A stretch of 64,000 bases of DNA from Streptomyces chattanoogensis. GTDB taxonomy: Bacteria; Actinomycetota; Actinomycetes; Streptomycetales; Streptomycetaceae. Both the position numbers and the translations under genes were made by a program. Shown here piece by piece: positions 27,459 through 36,043 of the stretch (within the stretch, counting starts at the first letter, position 1; the number at the start of each line of letters is the position of its first letter). The stretch covers positions 62,001 through 126,000 of the forward strand of contig NZ_LGKG01000101.1 in the NCBI RefSeq assembly GCF_001294335.1. The letters run 5' to 3'. Under the pieces are notes generated by a model that worked only from the letters and a program-made list of their open reading frames with translations, was not told the DNA's origin and ran no database searches.

Positions 27459-28137
27459 TCAGAGCGAGCGGTGCAGAAGCCCCCGCATGGTGATGCGGTC
27501 ACCGCGGAACCGGATGAACTCGAGGTCGACGGGCCGGCCATCGGCCAGATGCGTCAGCCGCTCCAGCATCAGCACCGCCGCACCGCGCGGCGCCCGCAGC
27601 ATGGCCGCAGAGTGCGCGTCGGCGTTGACCGCCTCCAGGGTGATCTCGGCGGTGCCGAGCGGCTGCCCGGTGAGTTCCTCCAGCAGCCGGAAGATGTCGG
27701 TGTTCTCCAGGTCGGCGCCGAGCAGCCGCACGCCGATGTCCAGCGGTATGTAGGTGAGGTCCAGCGACAGCGGCAGCCCGTGGAGCCGCCGCAGCCGCTC
27801 CACGTACAGCACCTTGCTGCCGTCCGGCACGCCCAGCCGCTCTGCCACACAGGCGGGAGCCACGACTGGCCCGACGGTGCGGACCTCATTGCTGACCCTG
27901 CCGCAGCAGATCCAGCGCGTGGCGCACGGTGTTGCGGCTGGCCAGGTAATCGGCGCAGAGGGCCGACTCGTGCGGCAGCGCGACGTCCGGGAACGCCCCG
28001 CCCAGCACTTGGTGCCGTAGCAGATCCGCGAGCTGCCGTGCCTGGTCCGCGCGCAGCCGCCGGCGCCGCGCGGCGGCTGTGGTCGGGCTCGTCGGGTCGG
28101 CTCCCTGCTGTTGGCGGCGGCGTTGGGTGGAAGGCAT
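27459..28137 (-). pseudogene. GntR-family (HutC/UTRA) regulator, frameshifted
   Basis: From ATG 28137 the winged helix reads ARQLADLLRHQVLGGAFP, LPHESALCADYLASRNTVRH and then stops after ALDLLRQGQQ at 27886. A different frame resumes VSNEVRTVGPVVAPACVAER and carries the complete UTRA ligand domain to 27459 (LYVERLRRLHGLPLSLDLTY, IPLDIGVRLLG, AVLMLERLTHL). A small deletion in the wing explains the break. It would have regulated the decayed ferredoxin/binding-protein genes downstream. Confidence 0.75.
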
Positions 28138-28359
28138 GGCAGGGACCGTAACCGCGTTTGCCGACCAGGTGTGTTGCCGGAGTATTACGCCATGTCGTAT
28201 TGCCACGGCGGGGCTGTGACTGCGTGGCTGCGCATTTCTGAGGGAGATCCGCCACACCGGACGCGCGAATCGGCAGCGATTCCGGTCCACGCCGGGACTC
28301 GTCGGCATCTCACCAGGTTCACCCCGACCCGTTTTGTCATCCCACAGGTCGGGCAGGCT

Positions 28360-28388
28360 TTGACAACCATGTCCGAGGTCTGTCTAAC
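28360..28388 (+). promoter_or_regulatory. Sigma70-type promoter of the sulfur-acquisition operon
   Basis: TTGACA (28360-28365), 17-bp spacer, TCTAAC (28383-28388). The predicted start at about 28395 places the riboswitch at the very 5' end of the transcript. Confidence 0.6.
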
Positions 28389-28402
28389 TTACGCCGCAGA
28401 TC

Positions 28403-28515
28403 GGTCATGAGTGTCAGCGACAAGCCCTGGCTTGCTGACCGGCAACCCTCGCGCCGCGGTGGGGTGCCCCAGGTGACGACCGGGCCGGAGACTTTCGGTA
28501 AGCGCGAGGCCCTCA
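28403..28515 (+). promoter_or_regulatory. SAM-IV-like riboswitch
   Basis: The sequence GGTCATGAGTGTCAGC followed by CAAGCC-CT-GGCTTG closing with GCTGACCGGCAACC is the SAM-I/IV core: P2 is GTCAGC/GCTGAC with inner CAAGCC/GGCTTG. CCGCGGTGGGGTGCC follows, GGTC (28403) can pair with GACC (28478-28481), and GGGCC...GGCCC (28482-28512) closes a 3' hairpin as in the actinobacterial SAM-IV class. SAM binding is expected to lower expression of the downstream ABC transporter operon. Identified by eye, without a covariance search. Confidence 0.85.
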
Positions 28516-28541
28516 GGGGCCGGAACGGTGACGGTGACGGA

Positions 28542-28682
28542 ATGTACGCAGCTTTCGGGACGGCCGCATGGCGGCGCCGCGGCTGCCTGTTGCTGTGCGC
28601 GAACCGTTCGGTCGATCTACTCCGCGTCAACAGCGCGCTGTGTACCGGTACCGGCACAGGCACCTGCTGTGCCTTCTGCTAA
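28542..28682 (+). CDS. Cysteine-rich leader peptide (candidate attenuator uORF)
   Basis: 46 codons from ATG 28542, between the riboswitch and the ABC permease. It contains SVDLLRVNSALC, the motif of actinobacterial sulfur-operon leader peptides, and six Cys (15, 19, 34, 42, 43, 46), ending CCAFC-stop. Clustered Cys codons at the end of a short frame fit ribosome-stalling control by Cys-tRNA supply, as described for polycysteine leader frames in mycobacteria. The exact start is uncertain. Confidence 0.65.
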   Translation: MYAAFGTAAWRRRGCLLLCANRSVDLLRVNSALCTGTGTGTCCAFC

Positions 28683-28851
28683 GGCTGACGGTCTTCTGAA
28701 TCTGTGACGCCACCGCTGTCGTGGTGTGCGCCCTTCCTGCCCAGCCCCCGTTCCGCATGCCCCGTGCGCATCGTCACGCAGAGTCCTGCCGGCTCTGCGG
28801 TGTCGTTGCCGCATCCGTGGTCCGGGGTGTCCGAATTCGCTGGAGCCCTCC

Positions 28852-29901
28852 ATGAGTCAATCTCCTGGCGCTGCGGTATCCCTTGCCTCAGCGCCTCCTG
28901 CCGAGGAGACCCCCGAACTCTCCTCCGCGCCTCGTACCGCACGCCTCGCCGAGGCCGAACGGCCGGGTGACGACACCGCACCGCGGCCACTGGCGGCCCA
29001 GCGTGTGCTGCCGTTGCGCAGACCGGGCCGCTGGATCGCCACGGCGATCGTGCTGGTGCTGGTCGCCCAGATCGCCCACGGACTGGTGACCAACCCCTTC
29101 TATCAGTGGGACCGGTTCCAGTACTGGTTCCTGCGCCCGACGATCCTCGACGGTCTGCTCATCACCCTCGAAGTGACGGCGTACAGTGCCGTGTTGGGTC
29201 TGCTCGGCGGCATCCTGGTCGCCCTGGGCAGGCTGTCCCGGAGCCCGGTACTGCGGGCGGTCAGCTGGACCTACACATGGCTGTTCCGTTCGGTCCCGCT
29301 GATCGTGGTGCTGCTGTTCCTCTACAACTTCAGCGCGCTGTACAAGACGCTGAGCCTGGGGGTTCCGTTCGGGCCCGCCTTCTTCAGCTTCGACGAGTCC
29401 CGGCTCGCCACCGACATCGTCGTTGCGGTCGTCGGACTCAGCCTGAACGAGGCGGCGTACGCATCTGAGGTGGTGCGGAGCGGCATCCTCGCGGTCGACC
29501 AGGGGCAGCACGAGGCGGCATCGGCACTCGGCCTGCCGAAGAGCTACCAGTTCACGAAGATCGTCTTTCCGCAGGCACTGCGCTCCATCACCCCGAACTA
29601 CGTCAATCTGCTGATCAATCTCATCAAGAGCACCTCGCTCGTCTTCTACGTGTCCTTGCTCGACCTGTTCGGATCCGCGCAGAGCATGGGCAGCACCTAC
29701 CCGGGTGACATCGTCCCGCTGCTACTGGTCGCCACCGTCTGGTACCTGATCCTCACGAGTGCGGTCTCCGTCGTCCAGTTCTACGTCGAGCGGTACTTCT
29801 CCCGGGGCGCAACGCGCACCCTTCCGCCGACGCCGTTGCAGAAGTTGCGGACGAGTCTGCGTGATCTGCGGGTCCGAGCCCGGAGGGAGGCGGCGATATG
29901 A
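28852..29901 (+). CDS. ABC transporter permease, polar amino-acid type (HisM/ArtQ/TcyL family)
   Basis: 349 residues from ATG 28852 (TGGAG upstream). A ~60-residue cytoplasmic N-terminus leads into an HAAT-type permease with about five membrane segments. The EAA loop is EVVRSGILAVDQGQHEAASA followed by LGLPKSYQFTKIVFPQALR. It imports amino acids; the riboswitch and cysteine-rich leader upstream argue for cystine or S-substituted cysteines. Overlaps the ATPase gene by 4 bases (ATGA). Confidence 0.92.
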   Translation: MSQSPGAAVSLASAPPAEETPELSSAPRTARLAEAERPGDDTAPRPLAAQRVLPLRRPGRWIATAIVLVLVAQIAHGLVTNPFYQWDRFQYWFLRPTILDGLLITLEVTAYSAVLGLLGGILVALGRLSRSPVLRAVSWTYTWLFRSVPLIVVLLFLYNFSALYKTLSLGVPFGPAFFSFDESRLATDIVVAVVGLSLNEAAYASEVVRSGILAVDQGQHEAASALGLPKSYQFTKIVFPQALRSITPNYVNLLINLIKSTSLVFYVSLLDLFGSAQSMGSTYPGDIVPLLLVATVWYLILTSAVSVVQFYVERYFSRGATRTLPPTPLQKLRTSLRDLRVRARREAAI

Positions 29902-30737
29902 CGACCGAGACTGCTGGTAGCACCGAGCTGACTGAGACCACCGAGGCCACCGACACAACCGACGCCACCGAGATACGGCCGGCTGCCGTCGAGGTGCACG
30001 ACGTGCACAAGTGGTACGGCGCTCACCGGGTGCTGGACGGCGTCGAGTTGACCGTGCGGCCGGGCGAGGTCACCGTGATTCTGGGGCCGTCCGGGTCCGG
30101 CAAGTCCACCCTGCTGCGGGTGATCAACCATCTGGAGAAGCCCGAGGTCGGGTACGTCAGCGTGAACGGCGAGCCGATCGGCGTACGCCGGCACGGTGAG
30201 AGGCTCAAGGAGCTGAGCGAGCGGGTCATCCTGGGCCAGCGCGGCCGGATCGGCTTCGTCTTCCAGAACTTCAACCTCTTCCCGCATCTGACCGCGCTGG
30301 ACAACGTGGCAGCCGCTCCCGTTGCCACCGGGAAGCTGACCAAGCCACAGGCCCAGGAGCTGGCCCGCGAGCTGCTCGGCCGGGTGGGCCTGGCCGACAA
30401 GGTCGGCGCCTATCCGCGGCAGCTGTCCGGCGGCCAGCAGCAGCGGGTGGCCATCGCCCGCGCGCTCGCCCTGGGGCCGGGGGTCATCCTCTTCGACGAA
30501 CCCACCTCCGCGCTTGATCCCGAACTGGTCGGCGAGGTGCTGGCCGTCATCAAGGACCTGGCCACCAGCGGCACCACCCTCATCATCGTCACCCACGAGA
30601 TCGGATTCGCCCGTGAGGTCGCCGACCAGGTCGTCTTCCTTGACGAGGGTCGGATCGTCGAACAGGGCCCGCCCACCGAGGTGCTGGACCACCCGAAACA
30701 CGAGCGGACCAGGGACTTCCTGAGCAAGGTGCTCTGA
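29898..30737 (+). CDS. ABC transporter ATP-binding protein, polar amino-acid type
   Basis: 279 residues. A Thr/Glu-rich ~30-residue lead (TELTETTEATDTTDATE) precedes the ATPase. Walker A GPSGSGKST, Q loop FVFQNFNLFPHLT, signature LSGGQQQRVAIARAL, Walker B VILFDEPTSALDP and switch His in VTHEIGF are intact. The family is the GlnQ/HisP/TcyN group. Energises the permease encoded just upstream. Confidence 0.95.
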   Translation: MTTETAGSTELTETTEATDTTDATEIRPAAVEVHDVHKWYGAHRVLDGVELTVRPGEVTVILGPSGSGKSTLLRVINHLEKPEVGYVSVNGEPIGVRRHGERLKELSERVILGQRGRIGFVFQNFNLFPHLTALDNVAAAPVATGKLTKPQAQELARELLGRVGLADKVGAYPRQLSGGQQQRVAIARALALGPGVILFDEPTSALDPELVGEVLAVIKDLATSGTTLIIVTHEIGFAREVADQVVFLDEGRIVEQGPPTEVLDHPKHERTRDFLSKVL

Positions 30738-30791
30738 CCCCGCCGAACAAGCAACACGCCACCACAATCACTCACCGAACCAAGGACAGCC

Positions 30792-31817
30792 ATGCGCACC
30801 GCCAACCTTCGCAGCAGACTCCTCCGCAGCCTCACCGCAGGCACCGCCGTCGCCACCCTCGCCACCGGCCTCGCCGCCTGCGGGGGCAACAGCGAAGCGG
30901 CCGGCAAGTCTGACAACAAGCCGTCCGGGACGGTCACCGTGGGCGCCCTTTCCAACGGGGCCGCCAAGGAGACCGACCTCAAGGTCTCCGAGGTCAAGTC
31001 CATCAGCGCCAAGCTGCCCAAGTCGATCGTCAAGCAAGGCAAGCTGGTCATCGGCGTCGGCGCCCTGCCCACCGGCTCCGTGCCGATTCAGTACGTGGGG
31101 GATGACCAGAAGACCCTCACCGGATCCGAGCCCGACTTCGGTCGACTGGTGGCCGCGGTCCTCGGCCTCAAGCCCGAGCTGAAGAACTCGACCTGGGAGA
31201 ACCTGTTCGTCGGCATCGACAGTGGCAAGGTCGATGTGGCCTTCTCCAACGTCACCGACACCGAGGAGCGCAAGAAGAAGTACGAGTTCGCCACCTACCG
31301 GCAGGACAACCTGGGGTTCGAGGTGCCCAAGAAGAGCCCCTGGAACTTCGACGGCGACTACAAGAACCTGGCCGGCAAGACGGTCTCGGTGAGCCGGGGC
31401 ACCAACCAGGAGAAGGTCCTGCTGGAGTGGAAGGCGAAGCTGAAGAAGGAGGGCAAGGACCTCACCGTCAAGTACTACCCGGACAACAACAGTGTCTACC
31501 TGGCGCTGAACAGCGGGAAGATAGATGCCCACTTCGGCCCCAACCCCAGCATCGCTTACCACACCACCCACACGGCGAATACCCCCAACGCAACCCGTAG
31601 CGCTGGCAAGTTCTCCGGCGCGGGCGCGAAGCTCCAGGGTCTGATCGCCGCGACGTCGAAGAAGGACAGCGGGCTGGCCAAGCCGGTCGCCGAGGCCATC
31701 AACTACCTGATCAAGCACGGCCAGTACGCCAAGTGGCTGGACGCCTGGAACCTCTCCAACGAGGCCGTCAGGACCTCCCAGGTCAACCCGCCCGGCCTGC
31801 CGCTCGACAACTCCTGA
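30792..31817 (+). CDS. ABC transporter substrate-binding lipoprotein (SBP_bac_3 family)
   Basis: 341 residues. The signal peptide ends with a lipobox (TGLAACGG; Cys ~30), so it is a membrane-anchored lipoprotein. SBP_bac_3 features: KLVIGVGALPTGSVPIQYV, TGSEPDFGRLVAAVLGLKPE, SGKVDVAFSNVTDTEERKKK and a closing NYLIKHGQYAKWLDAW. Third gene of the transporter operon and followed by a strong hairpin at 31854-31886. The ligand is probably a sulfur-containing amino acid, by context. Confidence 0.93.
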   Translation: MRTANLRSRLLRSLTAGTAVATLATGLAACGGNSEAAGKSDNKPSGTVTVGALSNGAAKETDLKVSEVKSISAKLPKSIVKQGKLVIGVGALPTGSVPIQYVGDDQKTLTGSEPDFGRLVAAVLGLKPELKNSTWENLFVGIDSGKVDVAFSNVTDTEERKKKYEFATYRQDNLGFEVPKKSPWNFDGDYKNLAGKTVSVSRGTNQEKVLLEWKAKLKKEGKDLTVKYYPDNNSVYLALNSGKIDAHFGPNPSIAYHTTHTANTPNATRSAGKFSGAGAKLQGLIAATSKKDSGLAKPVAEAINYLIKHGQYAKWLDAWNLSNEAVRTSQVNPPGLPLDNS

Positions 31818-31853
31818 TCAACGCTCGCACGGGCGTCTGCCGCCCGGGACCGC

Positions 31854-31886
31854 CCCGGGACTCCGGCGTCACGTCGGAGTCCCGGG
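31854..31886 (+). terminator. Hairpin after the amino-acid ABC operon
   Basis: Perfect 12-bp stem CCCGGGACTCCG/CGGAGTCCCGGG with a 9-base loop, 36 bases after the binding-protein stop. There is no T-run, as is common in streptomycetes. It may separate or dampen expression of the acetyltransferase/monooxygenase genes that follow. Confidence 0.7.
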
Positions 31887-31946
31887 CACCCCGGCCCGCC
31901 ATGTCCGTCACGGATGACACGGATCCCACGGAGCCTTCTCACCACT

Positions 31947-32684
31947 ATGTCCACCAGCGTCTCGCCTTCCCCCGCGCAGAGCCCGGCCGGACCGCACGTC
32001 CTGGACAACGCTGTCTGGGCCGCGCTGACTGGCCCGCACGCCCGGTTCGCCGAGCGCCGCGGCCACGCTGCCCGCTACCCCCTGGACGTGTGCCCCTTCA
32101 CCGCCCTCGCCGACCCGGCCGACCCGGGGGCCTGGGCCGACCTGACCGCGCTGGTCGGCCCGGACACGGTCACCGCCGTCACGGGAGCGCGGGCCGTCCC
32201 CGACGGATGGGAGATCGTGGAGAGAGGGCAGGGCGTCCAACTGGTCGACACCGGGCTGCGCGCCGAATCCGCCCCCGAAGCGGTACGGCTCGGGCTCGAT
32301 GACATCCCCGAGATCCTGGACCTGATCGCTCTGACCAAGCCGGGTCCCTTCCTGCCCCGCACCGTCGAACTCGGCACCTACCTCGGCATCCGGCACCACG
32401 GACGGCTCATCGCCATGGCCGGGGAACGCGTGCATCCGCCGGGCTGGACGGAGATCAGCGCCGTCTGCACCCATCCGGCACACCGTGGGCAGGGCCTGGC
32501 CACGCGACTGGTCCGGGCGGTGGCGGCCGGGATCAGGGAACGCGGGGAGACCCCCTTCCTCCACACCCTCGCAAGCAACACCCCCGCCATCCGCCTCTAC
32601 GAGTCGATCGGCTTCACCCTGCGCCGCCGTACGGACTTCCTGCTGGTGCGCACCCCGGGCCGCCAGTCGGCACCGACACCTTGA
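31947..32684 (+). CDS. GNAT-family N-acetyltransferase
   Basis: 245 residues from ATG 31947. The C-terminal half is an FR47/GNAT fold with the acetyl-CoA loop HRGQGLATRLVRAV (motif A) and TLASNTPAIRLYESIGFTLR (motif B). The N-terminal ~110 residues form a variable domain. Lying between an amino-acid importer and flavin monooxygenases, it resembles the acetyltransferase step of S-alkylcysteine salvage (SnaA/YxeL role in Bacillus), where N-acetylation precedes oxidative C-S cleavage. That role is inferred. Confidence 0.85.
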   Translation: MSTSVSPSPAQSPAGPHVLDNAVWAALTGPHARFAERRGHAARYPLDVCPFTALADPADPGAWADLTALVGPDTVTAVTGARAVPDGWEIVERGQGVQLVDTGLRAESAPEAVRLGLDDIPEILDLIALTKPGPFLPRTVELGTYLGIRHHGRLIAMAGERVHPPGWTEISAVCTHPAHRGQGLATRLVRAVAAGIRERGETPFLHTLASNTPAIRLYESIGFTLRRRTDFLLVRTPGRQSAPTP

Positions 32685-32748
32685 ACAGGCGGCCGCCGTG
32701 CCCGACGACGCCATCTCCGACCACGCCCAGACGCCGAAGGGAACCGAC

Positions 32749-33285
32749 ATGGTCACCTCCGAGAACCGCCCCGCGCGATACTCAACGGCCGTTGCAGACG
32801 ACGACATACTCCTTCGCGTCCTGCGGCGCCACGCAGCCGGAGTCACGGTGATCACCGTCCCGGGCCCGGCCGGCTTCACGGCCACCTCTTTCACCTCCGT
32901 GTCACTGCAGCCACCCCTCGTGTCCTTCTGTCTGGGCCTCGGCGCATCCACCGTGCCGGCCGTACGGGAAACCGACCGGTTCGCCGTCCACCTTCTCGGC
33001 GCCAAGAACGCCGAGGTGGCACGGCAGTTCGCACGCAGTGGCGTCGACCGCTACCAGGGCATCGCCTGGACCGCGCACGAGGACGGCCTGCCCATACTCG
33101 ACGACGTACCCGCCTGGCTCACTGCTCGGGTGACGCTGCGTCAGCCAGTAGGCGACCATCTGCTGGTCGTCGGCGAGGTCGAGACCGGCGCGGTGCATCA
33201 GGAGGCGACGGCACTGGTGCATCACGACAGGGCGTTCGCCGCGGCCCGTCCACTGCTCCCACAACCGATCCGTCGCGCTTCATGA
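32749..33285 (+). CDS. Flavin reductase family protein
   Basis: 178 residues from ATG 32749 (GAAGGGAA upstream). Flavin_Reduct domain: LRRHAAGVTVITVPGPAGFT, TATSFTSVSLQPPLVSFCLG, FAVHLLGAKNAEVARQFA, closing with VGEVETG and LVHHDRAF. Such proteins supply reduced FMN to two-component monooxygenases such as SsuD, NtaA and DszA. Four luciferase-like monooxygenase genes follow, so this is their likely shared reductase. Confidence 0.92.
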   Translation: MVTSENRPARYSTAVADDDILLRVLRRHAAGVTVITVPGPAGFTATSFTSVSLQPPLVSFCLGLGASTVPAVRETDRFAVHLLGAKNAEVARQFARSGVDRYQGIAWTAHEDGLPILDDVPAWLTARVTLRQPVGDHLLVVGEVETGAVHQEATALVHHDRAFAAARPLLPQPIRRAS

Positions 33286-33300
33286 CGGTCACAGTGACCG
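33286..33300. promoter_or_regulatory. 15-bp palindrome downstream of flavin reductase
   Basis: CGGTCAC-A-GTGACCG begins at the base after the flavin-reductase stop and lies ~65 bases upstream of the first luciferase-like gene. Could be an operator or a short terminator. Confidence 0.4.
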
Positions 33301-33365
33301 CGACGATCGCGACGAGATGAGCCCACACTCCCGGTACGTACGTCCCATAAGGAAGGCGCCCCACC

Positions 33366-34616
33366 GTGTCCTCGTCATCCTCTTCGCTGCCTGCTTCGCC
33401 CCCTTCATCCGCCCCGCTGCACCTGGCCGTGGCGCTTGACGGCGCGGGCTGGCACCCTGCCGCCTGGCGCGAGCCGGTGGCCCGGCCCCGGGACCTGTTC
33501 ACCGCCGGCTACTGGGCCGACCTCGTCGCCGAGGCCGAACGCGGCCTGCTCGACTTCGTCACGATCGAGGACTCGCTCGGACTCCAGTCCGCGCACTTCC
33601 TGGAACCGGACGGCCGCACCGACCAGGTGCGCGGACGGCTGGACGCCGTCCTCATCGCCGCCCGTGTCGCCCCGCTGACCAGGCACATTGGTCTCGTGCC
33701 GACCGTGGTGGCCACCCACACCGAGCCGTTCCACATCTCCAAGGCGATCGCCACGCTCGACTATGTGAGCACCGGTCGCGCGGGCCTGCGTGTGCAGGTG
33801 ACGGCGCGCCCGAACGAGGCCGGGCACTTCGGACGCCGCACGATCCCGCCCTTCGGCCTCGGGGACCTGGACAGACCGGCCGTGCGGGAGCTGACGACGG
33901 ACCTCCTTGACGAGGCCGCCGACTACGTCGACGTCGTGCGCCGGCTGTGGGACAGCTGGGAGGACGATGCGGAGATCCGGGACGTCGCCACCGGCCGCTT
34001 CATCGACCGCGACAAGCTGCACTACATCGACTTCGAGGGCAAGCACTTCAGTGTCAAGGGCCCCTCGATCACGCCTCGGCCGCCGCAGGGCCAGCCCCTG
34101 GTGAGCGCGCTCGCCCACGAGCACTCGACCGGTGCCCCGTTCCGGCTGGTCGCCCGCTCCGCCGACGTCGGATACGTCACGCCGCACGACACCGAGCAGG
34201 CGCGCGCCGTCGTCGCCGCGGTGCGTGCCGAGCAGGATGCGGCAGGGCGCACGGGGGAGCCGCTGCACCTCTTCGGTGACCTGGTGGTCTTCCTGGACGA
34301 CACTCCGGCCGCGGCGGAGGACCGCCGGGACCGCCTGGACGCCCTTGCCGGATACGCGTACGCCGGCGACGCCCGAATCTTCACCGGCACACCCGCCCAA
34401 CTTGCTGATCTGCTGCTGGAGTTGAGGGCGGACGGGCTGTCCGGCTTCCGGCTGCGCCCCGCCGTCCTGGGACACGACCTCCCCGCGATCACCCGGGGTC
34501 TGGTCCCCGAACTCCAGCGCCGAGGCGCCTTCCGGAGCTCCTACCAGGCCGACACCCTGCGCGGGCTGCTCGGGCTCGCCCGCCCCGCCAACCGCTACGC
34601 CGCCGCCACCGCCTGA
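33366..34616 (+). CDS. Luciferase-like FMN-dependent monooxygenase
   Basis: 416 residues from GTG 33366 (AGGAAGG 9 bases upstream). TIM-barrel LLM protein: LLDFVTIEDSLGLQSAHFL, TRHIGLVPTVVATHTEPFHI, KAIATLDYVSTGRAGLRVQV, LWDSWEDDAEIRD and YIDFEGKHFSVKGPS. The last two blocks are shared with the NtaA/SnaA/DszA/SoxA group, which uses FMNH2 and O2 to oxidise at N or S and cleave C-N or C-S bonds. First of three LLM genes in a row. Confidence 0.9.
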   Translation: MSSSSSSLPASPPSSAPLHLAVALDGAGWHPAAWREPVARPRDLFTAGYWADLVAEAERGLLDFVTIEDSLGLQSAHFLEPDGRTDQVRGRLDAVLIAARVAPLTRHIGLVPTVVATHTEPFHISKAIATLDYVSTGRAGLRVQVTARPNEAGHFGRRTIPPFGLGDLDRPAVRELTTDLLDEAADYVDVVRRLWDSWEDDAEIRDVATGRFIDRDKLHYIDFEGKHFSVKGPSITPRPPQGQPLVSALAHEHSTGAPFRLVARSADVGYVTPHDTEQARAVVAAVRAEQDAAGRTGEPLHLFGDLVVFLDDTPAAAEDRRDRLDALAGYAYAGDARIFTGTPAQLADLLLELRADGLSGFRLRPAVLGHDLPAITRGLVPELQRRGAFRSSYQADTLRGLLGLARPANRYAAATA

Positions 34617-34633
34617 GCCGGAGGGACCCACTC

Positions 34634-36043
34634 ATGAGCACGTCGTCAACGGACAAGCCGTCCTCAACGGACAAGCCGCTCAAACAGATTCACCTCGCGG
34701 CCCACTTTCCCGGCGTCAACAACACCACCGTGTGGAGCGCCCCCGAAGCCGGCAGCCACATCGAGTTCAGCTCCTTCGCACACCTGGCGCGGACCGCTGA
34801 ACGAGCCAAGTTCGACTTCCTGTTCCTCGCCGAAGGACTCAGACTGCGTGAGCAGGGCGGGAAAATCCATGACCTCGACGTCGTCGGCCGCCCCGACACC
34901 TTCACCGTCCTCTCCGCGCTCGCCGCCGTCACCGAACACCTCGGCCTGACCGGCACCATCAACTCCACCTTCAACGAGCCCTATGAGGTCGCCCGACAGT
35001 TCGCCAGCCTCGACCATCTGTCGGGCGGGCGCGCCGCCTGGAACGTGGTGACCTCCTGGGACGCCTTCACCGGCGAGAACTTCCGCCGCGGTGGTTTCCT
35101 GCCGCAGGAGGAGCGCTACTCCCGGGCCAAGGAGTTCCTGACCACGGCCCACGAACTGTTCGACTCCTGGCGCGGCGACGAGATCATCGCCGACCAGGCG
35201 ACCGGCACCTTCCTGCGCGATGCCCAGGCCGGAGCCTTCATCCACCAGGGCGAGCAGTTCGACATCAGCGGACAGTTCAACGTTCCGCGCAGCCCCCAGG
35301 GACGCCCGGTGATCTTCCAGGCCGGCGCCTCCGACGAGGGGCGCGAGTTCGCGGCCTCCAGCGCCGACGCGATCTTCAGCCGGTACAGCAAGCTCGAGGA
35401 GGGGCAGGCCTTCTACCAGGACGTCAAGGGCCGCCTCGCCCGCTACGGGCGCAGACACGACCAGCTCCTGATCCTGCCGGCCGCGACGTTCGTCCTCGGC
35501 GACACGGACGCCGAGGCGCGGGAACTCGCCCACGAGGTACGACGGCAGCAGGTGAGCGGAGCCACCGCGATCAAGTACCTGGAGCACGTCTGGAACCGGG
35601 ACCTGTCCGCCTACGACCCGGACGGCCCGCTGCCCGACGTCGACCCGATCCCCGGCGAGAACACCATCGCGCTCGGCCGCGCCAGCGTACGGCAGTTCCG
35701 CGACCCGCTCGCCGTCGCCAAGGAGTGGCGCGAGCGCGCCGAAGCGAAGAACCTCTCCATCCGCGAGCTGGTCATCGAGACCACCACCCGCCAGTCGTTC
35801 ATCGGCTCCCCGGCCACCGTCGCCGAGACCATCAACGAGTTCGTCCAGGCGGACGCCTCCGACGGCTTCATCCTCGTCCCGCACCTCACCCCTGGCGGCC
35901 TCGACGCCTTCGCCGACACCGTGGTTCCGCTGCTCCAGGAGCGCGGAGTGTTCCGGACCGAGTACGCGGGCACCACTCTGCGCGACCACCTTGGCTTGGA
36001 GCACCCCGACGCCGAGGTGCCGGCCGGGCGGGCCGCCTCATGA
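34634..36043 (+). CDS. NtaA/DmoA-type FMN-dependent monooxygenase
   Basis: 469 residues. Canonical NtaA-family markers: THE-like FPGVNNTTVWS, HLARTAERAKFDFLFLAEGL, STFNEPYEVARQFASLDHLS, GRAAWNVVTSWD, FNVPRSPQGRPVIFQAGASD and a long insertion near the C-terminus. Close families include nitrilotriacetate monooxygenase, dimethyl-sulfide monooxygenase (DmoA) and DszA. Needs FMNH2 from a partner reductase (32749-33285). Overlaps the next LLM gene by 4 bases (ATGA). Confidence 0.93.
   Translation: MSTSSTDKPSSTDKPLKQIHLAAHFPGVNNTTVWSAPEAGSHIEFSSFAHLARTAERAKFDFLFLAEGLRLREQGGKIHDLDVVGRPDTFTVLSALAAVTEHLGLTGTINSTFNEPYEVARQFASLDHLSGGRAAWNVVTSWDAFTGENFRRGGFLPQEERYSRAKEFLTTAHELFDSWRGDEIIADQATGTFLRDAQAGAFIHQGEQFDISGQFNVPRSPQGRPVIFQAGASDEGREFAASSADAIFSRYSKLEEGQAFYQDVKGRLARYGRRHDQLLILPAATFVLGDTDAEARELAHEVRRQQVSGATAIKYLEHVWNRDLSAYDPDGPLPDVDPIPGENTIALGRASVRQFRDPLAVAKEWRERAEAKNLSIRELVIETTTRQSFIGSPATVAETINEFVQADASDGFILVPHLTPGGLDAFADTVVPLLQERGVFRTEYAGTTLRDHLGLEHPDAEVPAGRAAS

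Noticed and set aside
28407..28541. Upstream ATG that would extend the leader peptide through the riboswitch
   Set aside because: The codons coincide with conserved aptamer bases, so the open frame there is explained by RNA structure and not by translation.
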